A stretch of DNA of 64,000 bases, taken from Pezicula radicicola. Its lineage: Eukaryota; Ascomycota; Leotiomycetes; Helotiales; Dermateaceae. The stretch covers positions 948,898-1,012,897 of the forward strand of contig PDUO01000002.1 of assembly GCA_003008705.1 (NCBI GenBank). Reading direction: 5' to 3'. Within the stretch, counting starts at the first letter, position 1, and the number at the start of each line of letters is the position of its first letter. The notes beneath the pieces are model-generated. The model made no database searches, was not told where the DNA came from, and worked only from the letters and a program-made list of their open reading frames with translations. The position numbers were made by a program, and so were the translations under genes. Of the stretch, positions 46,013 to 56,066 are shown in pieces.

Positions 46013-48115
46013 ATGAGTGCTACTTGGCAACAAATTGCGGCCGATAAGCGAGCACGTATCGAAGCATCCATTCCGGCAGAATGGAGACTCAACACTTCGC
46101 AAGCTGCTGCAGATTCGTTCCTACAAATCCCACACCGGTGCGGAATCCTTTCTGAACAAGAATTAAGGATTACGGAAACCTCTGCTACGAAATTGGTTGA
46201 GGATATGGCTTCTGGTTGCTTAAAGTCTGTTGACGTTACGTTGGCATTCTGTAAACGAGCAGCTGTAGCACATCAATTGGTCCGTTGGTACCTCCGTATT
46301 GTTTCATTTTCGAACAAATGAATTGAAATACTAAGTCAAGTCTATTGTCACGCAGGTAAATTGTGCAATGGATTTCTTTTGGCAAGAAGCTCTGGCTCGT
46401 GCAAAGGAACTTGATGAATATCGACAGACTACTGGGAAAGTCATCGGTCCGCTTCATGGTCTCCCTATTTCGCTTACAGACCAATTTCATATCAAGGTAT
46501 GTGAGCCCATTAAATCTCCAAGGCTCACTTCGCAGCTGTTGCTGTTGAATAGCATCACTTCTCCGAGTCTGTGTTTGACGTCGTCCGCAGGGCTATGAGA
46601 CATGCATGGGATACGTATCACGAGTCGGTAAATACGAGAAGGAAGATTCACTAATGGTTACGATATTAAGAAAAGCTGGTGCTATTCTCTACATTAAGAC
46701 CAGCGTACCACAGGGTCTAGTAACATGTGGGACAGAAAACAACCTCATCGGTCGGACTTTGAACTCGCACAATGCGAAGTGGACTTGTGGCGGTACTTCT
46801 GGTGGTGAAGGTGCACTGGTGGGTTTATATGGATCTCCCTTGGGGGTAGGTACCGATTATGTTGATTTAGCCGCTGGCTTTAATTCTCTCTATGGACTTC
46901 GTCCTAGCCATGGAAGATTACCCTGTGCCAATATGGCTATGAGTATGGAAGGTCATGAGACTGTTCATACTATCTGCGGGCCGATGGCACACTCGGCTGA
47001 AGGCTCGTAGTCCTCTTTCTTCTCCATTTTCTTTTCCAATTACAAGGGACTTTTGGCTGACTTTCATAGCAGATCTGAGACTATTGGTTAAGTCCACTCT
47101 GGACGGAAGACCTTGGGCGTACGACAGCAAGCTCCTTCCTCTGAAATGGAATCAAGCCGAAGAGGATGATATTCTCGCTAAAGCTCGCAGTGGGACTCTT
47201 GTTTTCGCATGTTATGACTGGGATGAAGTTGTAAGTCATCGTGCCATGTATCCAATAGGCGGGTTTAGATGTTGACATACTTACTTCTCAATCAGGTCAT
47301 GCCTCATCCCCCTGTGCTCCGAGCAATGAAGAAGGTTGCGGCAGTGATGAAGCAAAAACACACGGTTATAGAGTGGCCCCCATACAAGCACGATGTAGGC
47401 TACGATCTCATGAGTAAAGTTGAGAGATTTGATGGTTATACTGTAAGCCCAGAGCCTCCCTGGTCATTACGGTGCCTTGGACGGCATTATTAACAGACTT
47501 AGAACATACAACGCCATGTTAATGCATCCGGCGAGCCTCTAGTCCCACAAGTAGAGGAACTCATGAGATCAGCAACTAAAGAAGCTGACATTAACACAAT
47601 CCGAGATATCCAGATGCAAAAGTGGCGCTATGCGTCGTCCTATATTCTACAAGGTCAGACAATGGGCGAGTCACTGGGCAAAGTACTCGATGTTCTTGTG
47701 GCACCAATTGCCCCTACAGCAGCAACACTTCATAATCAGTCTCGATACAATGGCTACGCTTCGGTAATGAATCTGAACGATTTACCTAGTGTTACTGTGC
47801 CGGTGCTCCTGGCAGATAAGAATATAGATGTCAAGAGAGAAGGATATCAGCCAGTGAATGATTTGGACGCTATGGTACAAGCAGACTGTACGCTTATAAT
47901 CTCTTATCTTGCTGTGTCCAAGACCTGGCTATATAAACAGATTGGGAACGAAAGCTGATTGAACTCTTCCAGATGACCCAGAGGCATATCATGGTTCTCC
48001 AGTGGCTGTACAGGTTATTGGAAGAAAGCTTAGTGAAGAAGTCATTTTGGCAGTTGCCGAGGAGATGGGTAGATTACTCAGAGCTGCTGACTCAGAAATC
48101 ACGGGTGTTGTTTGA
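46013..48115 (+). CDS. Acetamidase-like amidase-signature protein lacking key catalytic residues
   Basis: Amidase-signature (AS) family protein of the fungal acetamidase/general amidase type. Seven exons (46013-46279, 46356-46496, 46591-47002, 47073-47230, 47296-47442, 47503-47887, 47973-48115) give 550 aa, normal length, in one frame. The AS triad is Lys, cis-Ser, Ser. The Lys normally in 'SLKD' is Thr130 ('LPISLTDQFHIK', codon ACA 46476-46478). The cis-Ser survives (S206, 'CGGTSGGEG'). The nucleophile motif GGSIR is absent: 'GVGTDYVDLAAGFNSLYG' replaces it and is about three codons short. The intron after exon 3 starts with GC (AAG|GCTCGT at 47003), a poor GC donor. It is most likely a dead enzyme: either a pseudogene kept open by chance or a pseudoenzyme. 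Confidence 0.8.
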
Positions 48116-48555
48116 TTTTGAAGTCTAGGTTGCTAAGATTTGAAAGTTTGAGACCGAATAAAATTTAGCTATACTTAATGCCAACGATCTATAAAATTAT
48201 ATGTCTATGGGTTGGGCTCGTGAATAGTGCAATCAGTGACTCACTTGGTTTGAATAACCGACTTATTTGAAAAACTGACTTGGTGGAGTAACTCACTCGA
48301 CGAATCTTTCATAGGAGCAATAAAATATACATCTCCAATATGCTGAAGGACATTCTTAAGACTAAATAAAATTTAGCTATCCTTAATGTTAGCGATCTAT
48401 AAAATCATGCGTATGTATTAGACTCCGGTCATTTATCTAGTTCTCATCTAATTCAAAAGAAAACTTCAAAATTCTATTTCCGGTTGTAATTCTCTAAGAA
48501 ACTCAAAATGATCAATAACCATAGTCTTTCTGTAGACCCTATCCCTTTTCGGTAT
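48116..48555. other. Spacer with 50-bp direct repeats and a dispersed motif
   Basis: 440 bp. Direct repeats at 48151-48203 and 48359-48413 flank a copy of the GAGTAACTCACT dispersed repeat (48234-48298). Confidence 0.6.
48151..48413 (+). repeat. Pair of ~50-bp direct repeats 208 bp apart
   Basis: Both copies read AATAAAATTTAGCTAT(A/C)CTTAATG followed by (CC/TT)A(A/G)CGATCTATAAAAT. Many of the mismatches are transitions. The repeats could be ends of a small decayed element. Confidence 0.65.
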
Positions 48556-49011
48556 TCAAGTACTCTGAATCCCTACATTACCAGCCCTACGTCCCTCAAC
48601 AAAAACAACAGGAGCCATATATTTCCTCCTCCCATGAACAACATAAACCAGCAAAGCAACCAAAATAACAACCGCCCAAACAAGAGGTGCCCAATTAGCC
48701 TTCCCCAAAGTAACAGGTACAGAAACCGGGAAACAACAAATTACGAATCCTGAATATAGGAATACGAATATGTTTATAGAGATTCCGAAACGTCCTGAGG
48801 GCCAACGAACTAGTAGGAGGGGGTGTTTTAGGAGATGAAGACGGAGTATAAGGCCTATGGAGATCATGTAAGTTGAGAGGAGGGCAAGGAGTGTTAGGGA
48901 TACTATTGTTTCGAAGGCGAAGGTGCTTATTAGGTTTAGGAGACAGAGGGTTCCAGAGGTTAGGGCTGTTAGATAGACTGAGTTATCGGGGACTTGTGTT
49001 TGGGGTTTCAT
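48556..49011 (-). pseudogene. 3' fragment of an amino-acid/GABA permease gene
   Basis: A 151-codon frame encodes the last four membrane helices of a GABA-type permease: 'QVPDNSVYLTALTSGTLCLL', 'TFAFETIVSLTLLALLSTYMISIG', 'ISINIFVFLYSGFVICCFPV' and 'APLVWAVVILVALLVYVVHG', ending in a short polar tail. Directly before its first codon lies an intact splice acceptor (CCCCACAG). No upstream exon resembling the first eight helices exists between here and the next gene. It is therefore a truncated copy: a leftover exon after deletion or recombination. It differs from the permease at 34.1-35.9 kb, whose C-terminus has another sequence. Confidence 0.75.
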
Positions 49012-49465
49012 CTGTGGGGTGAGGTGTTAGTATTGCGGTGTTTGAGGTAGATGTGTGAGATGCCTATTTGACATAATAGTGGTATGAACCATAAATCTAG
49101 CTTATATTACTAAGTTTCTTATCGTGCTGGTGGACTGGATCTAAAGTAGGTGGATCTTAATCCGCTATCTAGAGGAGTATTACGAGGTAGAGCCTGCACC
49201 ATTGCGCCGTATCGTCCACTCGTTTATTTTCCTACAATTCGTAAGATTACCTATGGCGTCACTTGTTCTGCATCCCTAAGTTACTACTCCTATAGTTATT
49301 TTATTGCGATACACCATCGTACACCATATCAAAATTACCTTACAGAATGCCGCCCAACCCCAACCCGAATCACTCCCAATTCTCGTTCCCATTCTCATAC
49401 CCAGTCTCCCATCCATCATACACACCAATACTTCATAAAAACCCTCCAGCCCACCAACCTCCACC
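49012..49465. other. Spacer, no gene
   Basis: 454 bp. G-rich at the left, C/A-rich at the right. A tRNA-like 6-bp end pairing (49130-49135 with 49214-49219) was examined and rejected as a tRNA. Confidence 0.35.
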
Positions 49466-50175
49466 TTAAAGCCTATCATCCCCACTACCCCCACCACTTC
49501 TCCTCTCCCTATAACTAGGAGCCCTACTAACAGCCCTACTCCCCACACGACTCGGTTCCCTACTAACACCAACCCCCCTACTCACAATAACCTCTCTACT
49601 CCCCACACGACTCGGTCCCCTACTAACACTAACTCCCCCGCTCACAATAACCTCTCTACTCCTCCCCTCCCTCCCATTTCTCACCTCCCACTCATCCCTT
49701 TCTACCCTATCCACCCTATCCCTACTTCCCCTTCCCCCCTCTCTCCCCCTCTCCTCCCTGTCATCCCTTACATCCCTCTCAACCCTATACCTTGGGACAC
49801 CCACCATCTCTGCTTTAGGAACCACAACCTCAATGCTCTCCCCATCAACCCTATATCTGTGAACCTCTGGCTCGACCTCTATAATAGTAGTCTTTTCTCG
49901 TCTCTTCTCTTTTCTAAATTCGACTTCATCGTCTTCTAAATGGTCTGATAATCTCCTCGAACCCTTCTTTCTGCGCCGCGCCCTTGGTGGTGGCGTTCGT
50001 GGCCGTGATTGTGGATATGGTTGTGGCTGTTTAAGTATCCCTTTCCTCCCAGATAAAATGGGTTCTTCTTCTGGGAATTCGCGTCCTTGGTCGATATGAT
50101 CTTCATTATCAGTATTATCTCCTTTATGTCGACGTCGACGGCGACGTTGACGACGCTTTTTGTATTCTGCTCTGC
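49466..50175 (-). pseudogene. Orphan 3' exon encoding an Arg/Ser/Glu-rich repeat protein
   Basis: A 236-codon open frame without any start codon begins just after an acceptor (ATGTAG at about 50176) and ends at 49466. It encodes a basic run ('KKRRQRRRRRR'), an acidic/Pro segment and a tail with two 20-residue repeats of the 'SREVIVSRGVGVSREPSRVG' type. On the minus strand there is no other ATG between 50176 and the neighbouring gene end at 50403, so the 5' exon is missing or far away. Low-complexity fungal proteins of this style exist; no function is recognised. It may still be the last exon of a gene interrupted by a long intron. Confidence 0.35.
49536..49655 (-). repeat. 60-bp tandem duplication within the orphan exon
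   Basis: Two consecutive 60-bp units, each starting CTACTCCCCACACGACTCGGT, differ at a handful of positions (mostly C/T). They encode the two 20-residue protein repeats. Confidence 0.75.
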
Positions 50176-50402
50176 CTACATTTTTGAAAGAAGTTTTAAG
50201 TTAGCGTTGTCTATGCACAGTATAGTTCAAAAGAAGATTTTTGGTGGTCTGTGATTGACGATGATAGCTAAAGCTAAACTGTGACAGAGTATGGAGATAA
50301 CAATGACAGAGTTATGCTATAAAGTATAACAGTTGAAAGAAGAATGTGTGCTATTGTTCAGCTACTCGTGGAGTGTGTAAACACCAAGATTCACTAACAA
50401 AG

Positions 50403-52654
50403 TTATGCAGAAGTATCGCTTGTGTGGATCTGAGCAGAAATCTCGTTGACAACACTCGCATCATGGTCATCAACGTCATCAACGGGACCCATAACCTCAA
50501 CAGAAATTTCGTTACCTTTATTCAACAAGAGCAACTGGCGTTCATATGGCCCCAGTTTCTCTTCAAACATCATGCGAATCTTGGGTGCCCCATCTTCAGG
50601 GCCATCGTATTCCCATATCCATCGCAGATCATCTTCTCGTCCGTCCGCTGCCGAAGGAGCCAAAGGACCCCAGGTTGCGGATGCAGGGATGGGGTCTTTA
50701 ACATTCATTCGTACTTGGCGGAGTTGCCAGGGTCCTTTAACGAGGAGAGCTGGGCATTTGTAAAGACCTTTGTCTGCAACGTCCAGGCCGTCAAGATCCA
50801 GGCGGACACGAACGGACGAATGGCTATATAGTGAAAACTCGGAGTTAGTTTACTCATTCTAGATATCTCGGGAGTAATTCAAACTTGATTCTGAAGCAAA
50901 TAATAATCGACTTGAAGATTGGCTACTTACATGCGTTCATTGGTGTTGGTCATGAATTCTGTTGTTGGGAGGCCAGTGGAAGGGTCAGTTCTCTTATAAA
51001 GTCCAGGAGTTCTGGTTTTCTTTCCCGCCAGGAGCCACTTTTATTCACAGTCAGTTTCAGGTAAAGATTTGAGCTAGGGTGCTAGGCTCAGAGAGGAGAG
51101 GGTTATACATACAACTCCAGTTTCTGATTCATAGATCTGTCCTAATCCCCAAGGACGAACCGGCTTATGCTTTTCATAGACAGGTGTTGTAGCCCATTGT
51201 TTCCATGGGCGATTTAAAGTGAATATGCCAGGATATTTCGTCGGAGCATTTTCATAATACTGGACATTCTTGTCAAATATCTTGTTGATATAGTCGTCCT
51301 TGAATGCTACGCCAATTGAGGCCAACTGATCCATCATCCTTCTTGCACGTTAGAAAAAAAAATTAGACTTAAGCTGGGTAACTTTTGACGACTTACCAGG
51401 CTAGAGTGACATTTGCCATCTCTTGATCATCATAACCTCCTCCAATGTTCGAGTGCGCTCCAGGAAACCATACCTGTCGCAGATCAGTCAAGCTGTTATC
51501 ATGCATCTCCCAGACAGCTGGGCTGAAAGGGCCACGGTGCTCATCTAGAGCTAATGCTTGAAATGCATGCTTGATGACACTTGTGATATTTGTGTCATAA
51601 AACTTGAATTCCTTAGTCGAATGCGGAAACCCAAGCTTCGACAAGAATGGAGTGTTTGGAATGCCTAGAGAACCTGGTTTGCAGAGTGAGATGGGTTCTA
51701 CGGGCTATGTGACATAAGAAACATACCAACGGTGTCAAAAACGGCGACTGCCTTCACGGTTATTTTTTGGCCATCAGGGTCGTGAACACGAGTCAATCCG
51801 TTCTGCAGTTGATCAGATACGCAAAAGAAATTCGAGGAGGACAAAAAACTTACCTCTACAAGCTTTCTCTTATACTTGTGCTGATCATAACCTGCGTCGT
51901 CTTTCGGCTTGTTTGGGAAGGGCTGATCTGGGAACATATCCCTATAATGCTCGTTTCTGAAGTTCTCTTGGTCCTTGAAAATGGGGTAGAAAGTGTCCAT
52001 TCCCTCAAGGGTCAACAATCCAATGTCCCGAATCATGCCGGCAACACTTCTGGCGGTAAATGCTCCCCGGGAAAAGCCAATCAGAATGATCTCATCGCCG
52101 GGAGCGTAGTTGCTAGCAATGAAAGAATATACTTCTCTGATGTTCTATATCACAGAGAGAATTAGTCCTTGAGAGCTTTCCAGATACCACGTGAATACAA
52201 ACCTCCGAAATGCCCGTCCCAAGTAAACCACCGGTGAGATTATCAATAATACCGGTGCCTGTCCCAACACCCGAATGATAGTAGACGACCTGTGGCATGC
52301 CATCGCTCGTATGACGCTTCAGAGCGCGGGAGATTCTCGTGATGTTGCTGGGAACTTGGGAGAGCAAGAAAGTCGGAATCAGTTCACGAATTATTGCAAG
52401 AAATAGAGAGGCATCATTGAAGAGTAAAAACATAGTTTAACTCTCAGGTATTCCTCGGTGGGGGAAGGCTCCGGCAAACTCACCTTGGAGGATTGCCATT
52501 GGTTGATATGGAATGAGAGTCGGTTTGGTGAATCCGTCATCGCTAGATATATGTGAGAAGAAATGATAAAAGCAGAGCGATAGAGGACATACGCATCCAT
52601 CCATGTTCCATCGCAACAGAGAATGAGACGTTTAGTCGCTGACGTGGTAGCCAT
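50403..52654 (-). CDS. DUF2235 alpha/beta-hydrolase (T6SS phospholipase-like domain)
   Basis: Member of the DUF2235 family, an alpha/beta hydrolase-like domain widespread in fungi and related to bacterial Tle1-type phospholipases; the fungal substrate is unknown. Nine exons fit in phase: 52593-52654, 52484-52542, 52203-52354, 51854-52144, 51727-51802, 51397-51673, 51113-51338, 50931-51037, 50403-50823; 556 aa. N-terminal signature 'KRLILCCDGTWMDA', then 'VVYYHSGVGTG', the nucleophile elbow 'LIGFSRGAFTARSVAGMI' (GxSxG Ser near residue 116), 'AVFDTVGSLGIP', 'HAFQALALDEHRGPFSP' and 'RQVWFPGAHSNIGGGYDD' (catalytic His region). The C-terminal 150 residues are family-variable. There is no signal peptide. 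All introns have GT..AG ends. It appears intact. Confidence 0.92.
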
Positions 52655-53906
52655 GTCTTGCCGTGTTGTCTGAGTCTCGGTAGGAGGAGGAAGAAAATTC
52701 ACTATAGTCGTCTGTGGCTGAGATGGAACTCAGCGAATACAAGAAAGAGGCTGCGGTGGAACAAAAAGGCAGGTTAGATCGGGTAGTTGCTCAGATTGGA
52801 GGCAATCCTGATATGTGATAGAGCAATGCTGAAAGGTAGAGAAAGACGGGTTTTATACGACGGGAGGAGGAGCAAACAATGTTGGGCTGGCCATGGTCCC
52901 TTGCTTTCGGAGAAAGAGAGCTTGAGGAACGTTCCTCAAACTCGCTGCGAGAGGAAGGAGTGCAACATCAGCATGCGGTCACTTCCTCTTCTCTGCATGT
53001 CTCTGCATGTCAATACATAACAAGTCTCATGAAATTTACACCGTATAGATGTAAAGAAGGACAAGAAGGCAAAAGAAGGCAAAAACAAAGCAACAGCAAG
53101 AAAGAGAACAGAACAGAGGTTGTCGAAGGAGGTTGTTGGCCATGATTTCAGCCTTATTCAACTACTCGCCCGACTTCTCATTTTGGTTAGACTCCGTTCT
53201 TTAGGGAGGGTGGAGGGGACTCTCTGTCAGATCAGATCAGTGTCGTGATTGGTTATGCCTTTTCGTGAAGCAGAAGCGCTGAAGCGACGCCTAGGCACCC
53301 TGCGGAGATCCCTTTTCTCGTTGTTTTTGCTTTCTTTCACAACAACTAAACCACAACAACAACATGCTTCTGTTACTCATTATTATTATATATTAACCTT
53401 TGCTCGTACTATCATCCTACACTACAATTACAACCCACTCATGTTTACTGATGATGCGAATAGATCCTCAAAGCCATACTCGTACCAACGCGGCGCACGG
53501 TGTGTTAGGTGGTCTTGGGGCAACGCAACTCGATTGAATGACGCTGTGTTTCTACCTCCGCCCTAGTTAGTCGCTACTTTTCGTCGGCAAGTACTCCAGT
53601 CTCTTCAAGGTCTTCACTACCCTCTTTTTTCTTTCCTTTTCTTATTCTGCATGTAAGAATAAGGTACCTAGGTATTGGCCAGGCTCGATGCACAAAGGGC
53701 AAAAACACCGAATGGGAGCACCAGTCACTCCACAACCCCTCTTCCGCTTATCGTATCGTGATCCATTGCAGGCCAAATGACAACCTAGGCACGATAAGCA
53801 TTCGTGGGGAAGTTTGACAGTCCCGACTTGATGCGCCAGCTCCCCTCTTCTGTTGACCGAGTACAACAACGACCGACCATGGCTATGCATATATTGTCCT
53901 GCAGCC
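52655..53906. promoter_or_regulatory. Divergent spacer DUF2235 / APH-like gene
   Basis: 1.25 kb. It should hold both promoters. Around 53030-53110 lies a purine-rich (AAGAAGG/AAAAG) stretch; 53340-53430 is C/A/T-rich. No ORF with protein-like composition is seen. Confidence 0.4.
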
Positions 53907-55007
53907 ATGGACAACGAACAAACTTTGATCTCGCAGTCGGTCGACAATTTCTTCTGTCGTTCCCGACTCGATGCAACCTCCGACCGAGCGCTTTGCTTCA
54001 AGTTGGCTCAAGAGCTCTATCCAAACGAGACTATATCTCTGGCAACATGTCAAGGCTTCTGCTCTATGACTTTGTTCGTTGGGGATGCCATAATTCTTCA
54101 ATTTAGACCCCCTTGGTATCGTTTGAACCTTTCCATCACCGACAAAGCACGGGATATATATGGCAATCTCGCTCCGGACACAAAGCTTGTATCTGCCTTA
54201 CCGGGAGATGCTCTTCTAGTATATGCCATGAATAGGATGGAAGGAGTCTCTTTCAAGACCTTCCGAGAGAATAACACATCACTGGGTCATCGTGCGAGAC
54301 TTTGCAAAGACTTTGCTATCTTTCTTTCAAGAGCGTGGTATCAAACTAAAGACATAAGCACATCGCTCGGAACTGTTGGTCGTTCCATTTTGACTCGTCT
54401 GAAATCATTGAGTACAGACTTGCCGATACGCTTCCAGCCAACGGCGAGGAAAATCATGCGGGAACTACCACGCATTGAGTCTTTGCCATGGGTACTCACA
54501 CATGGTGATATTGTGGATAGTAACATTATGGTAGATCCCTCGAATGGACGCCTGACCGGACTTGTGGACTGGGCCGAAGCCGAGCACCTTCCTTTTGGAC
54601 TTTGTCTTTATGGCCTGGAAGAGATCTTAGGAGTGATGAGATCAACAGGCTTCGAATATCGTGACGCTGACGTGTTGAGGGAAGTGTTTTGGAAGGAATT
54701 GGAAAGTTGTATACCGGAATTGCAACAGAAGGCCCTGCTACAAGCTGTCAAGCTTGCAAGAGATCTTGGTGTTCTCCTATGGCACGGCATAGCCTTTGAT
54801 GATGGAAGGATCGACCGGGTGGTGCAAGAGGGCCGAGATATCAACGAGATCCGTCGGCTCGACGCTTTTCTTGACACGTGTGAATCTCAAAATGCGGAAA
54901 AGTTCTGTAAGAATGATGATCGTCGTTCTTTGCCTTGCCAAGAAACGGTAGTCACGGTTCGTTCCTTGGTACATACAAGGGTAAAACGTGGCGAACACGC
55001 TCCTTGA
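53907..55007 (+). CDS. Aminoglycoside-phosphotransferase-fold kinase-like protein
   Basis: Intronless 366-aa protein of the APH (choline/aminoglycoside kinase) superfamily, large in Pezizomycotina and mostly of unknown substrate. The start at 53907 (MDNEQTLISQSVDNFFC) is chosen because no in-frame ATG lies upstream; a longer frame opens at 53853 with TTG only. The catalytic loop is 'WVLTHGDIVDSNIMVDPSNG' (HGD near residue 199, N near 206), followed by 'TGLVDWAEAEHLPFG' with the metal-binding Asp. An upstream Ala-Leu-rich part ('ALPGDALLVYAMNRMEGVSF') corresponds to the hinge region. The C-terminal 60 residues are polar. It is not evidence of drug resistance. Confidence 0.82.
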   Translation: MDNEQTLISQSVDNFFCRSRLDATSDRALCFKLAQELYPNETISLATCQGFCSMTLFVGDAIILQFRPPWYRLNLSITDKARDIYGNLAPDTKLVSALPGDALLVYAMNRMEGVSFKTFRENNTSLGHRARLCKDFAIFLSRAWYQTKDISTSLGTVGRSILTRLKSLSTDLPIRFQPTARKIMRELPRIESLPWVLTHGDIVDSNIMVDPSNGRLTGLVDWAEAEHLPFGLCLYGLEEILGVMRSTGFEYRDADVLREVFWKELESCIPELQQKALLQAVKLARDLGVLLWHGIAFDDGRIDRVVQEGRDINEIRRLDAFLDTCESQNAEKFCKNDDRRSLPCQETVVTVRSLVHTRVKRGEHAP

Positions 55008-56066
55008 GTTGCACTCGAGTTTACATTGCATTTCGTTTTTTTTTTATCAGCTGTATCACTGGAAGTTTCGGGCAATATTGCATTTGAATCAGGCGTTCTC
55101 TTCTTCTCTTTCGCCACTTGGATGTTCGGCTAAGAGCAACTCGTTTGTATTTATTAATCACTCGGATAATGAGCCCTGTAAACATGGCTCGGGAGATGTG
55201 TTTTTTCAAACAGTTTTAAAGCCATTGAAGTCAAGGACTCGACACGACCTCCTCTTTATCCTCGCGCAGAGCCGCAGCGCGATCATTACCATATCAGTAT
55301 CAGTATCATTTATTGATTTTGTATTTGTATTTGTATTTGTATTTGTACAAGTACCAGACAACAGACACACTCGGATATTCGGAGTAGGTTTGGCTGGAGG
55401 CTGGATGAATGCGAGGCTGGGGCACGGTTCGCGCACTCAGAAATTCCCCCCTTCCCTTCACCCCACTGTCTCCACTGTCTCCACCGCAGATTTGCACCAA
55501 AAAATGATCAAAGCTAGGTTCAGCTTTGTCCTCTTTGGGCATGGCCTTTGTCAATCATCACTGTTGCCATGTGTCGTCCTGCCCTCTTTGGTGGGGATGC
55601 GGCAGATGCGGCAGATACTATCGCACCTCCTCCAATCACCTGCCGTCCGACTCCTATTGCCCACATTATCTGGGACAGACTTCATCTACCCAATTGTCGC
55701 AATACCACTGTACTGTAATCTACCGACCCCAACGCTGAGCCGCATCGTTGTGCCCTACTCTACTTACCCTACCTACCCTACCTACCCTACCGTGCTACGT
55801 GCCTACCCTACCCAGATCCTTCTTTAAGATCACTCATCAGCCCCGTACCTTCGTATGTTCAAGGCAATCACAGCCTTCTCTAGTCTCAACAGTCAGTAGC
55901 TATTTGGGGGGTGCAGAGTACCAAAAAGACGCCCACCAAGCAAGCAAGCAAGCAAGCCATGCCATGCCGACACATTAAACAGGCAATAAGAAGGCAGATC
56001 CAACACCCGATCCACCCAGCCTTTTCCACCTGCTAGCAGCTTGAAGGTCCCAGACATCATATTATT
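55008..56066. promoter_or_regulatory. 1.06-kb spacer with simple repeats upstream of the C2H2 gene
   Basis: Contains (TTTGTA)n at about 55318-55345, (CTACCCTAC)n/(CTACCTACC)n at about 55758-55812, and CAAGCAAG repeats at about 55938-55957. It is probably a long promoter/leader of the next gene. No coding signal is seen. Confidence 0.45.

Noticed and set aside
49130..49219. tRNA-like sequence on the minus strand (6-bp end pairing, GGCGCAATGG box-A-like part)
   Set aside because: There is no acceptable T-arm or B box (GGTTCRANYCC) in front of the 3' pairing strand and the anticodon stem does not form, so at most it is a decayed tRNA.
53642..54001. Cys-rich minus-strand ORF overlapping the APH-like gene start
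   Set aside because: It overlaps a well-supported gene on the other strand; the Cys pattern does not match a known finger and continues into spacer.
54987..55827. 279-codon ORF after the APH-like gene
   Set aside because: It starts inside the end of that gene and runs through simple repeats (TTTGTA, CTACCC); composition is repeat-driven and no domain is visible.
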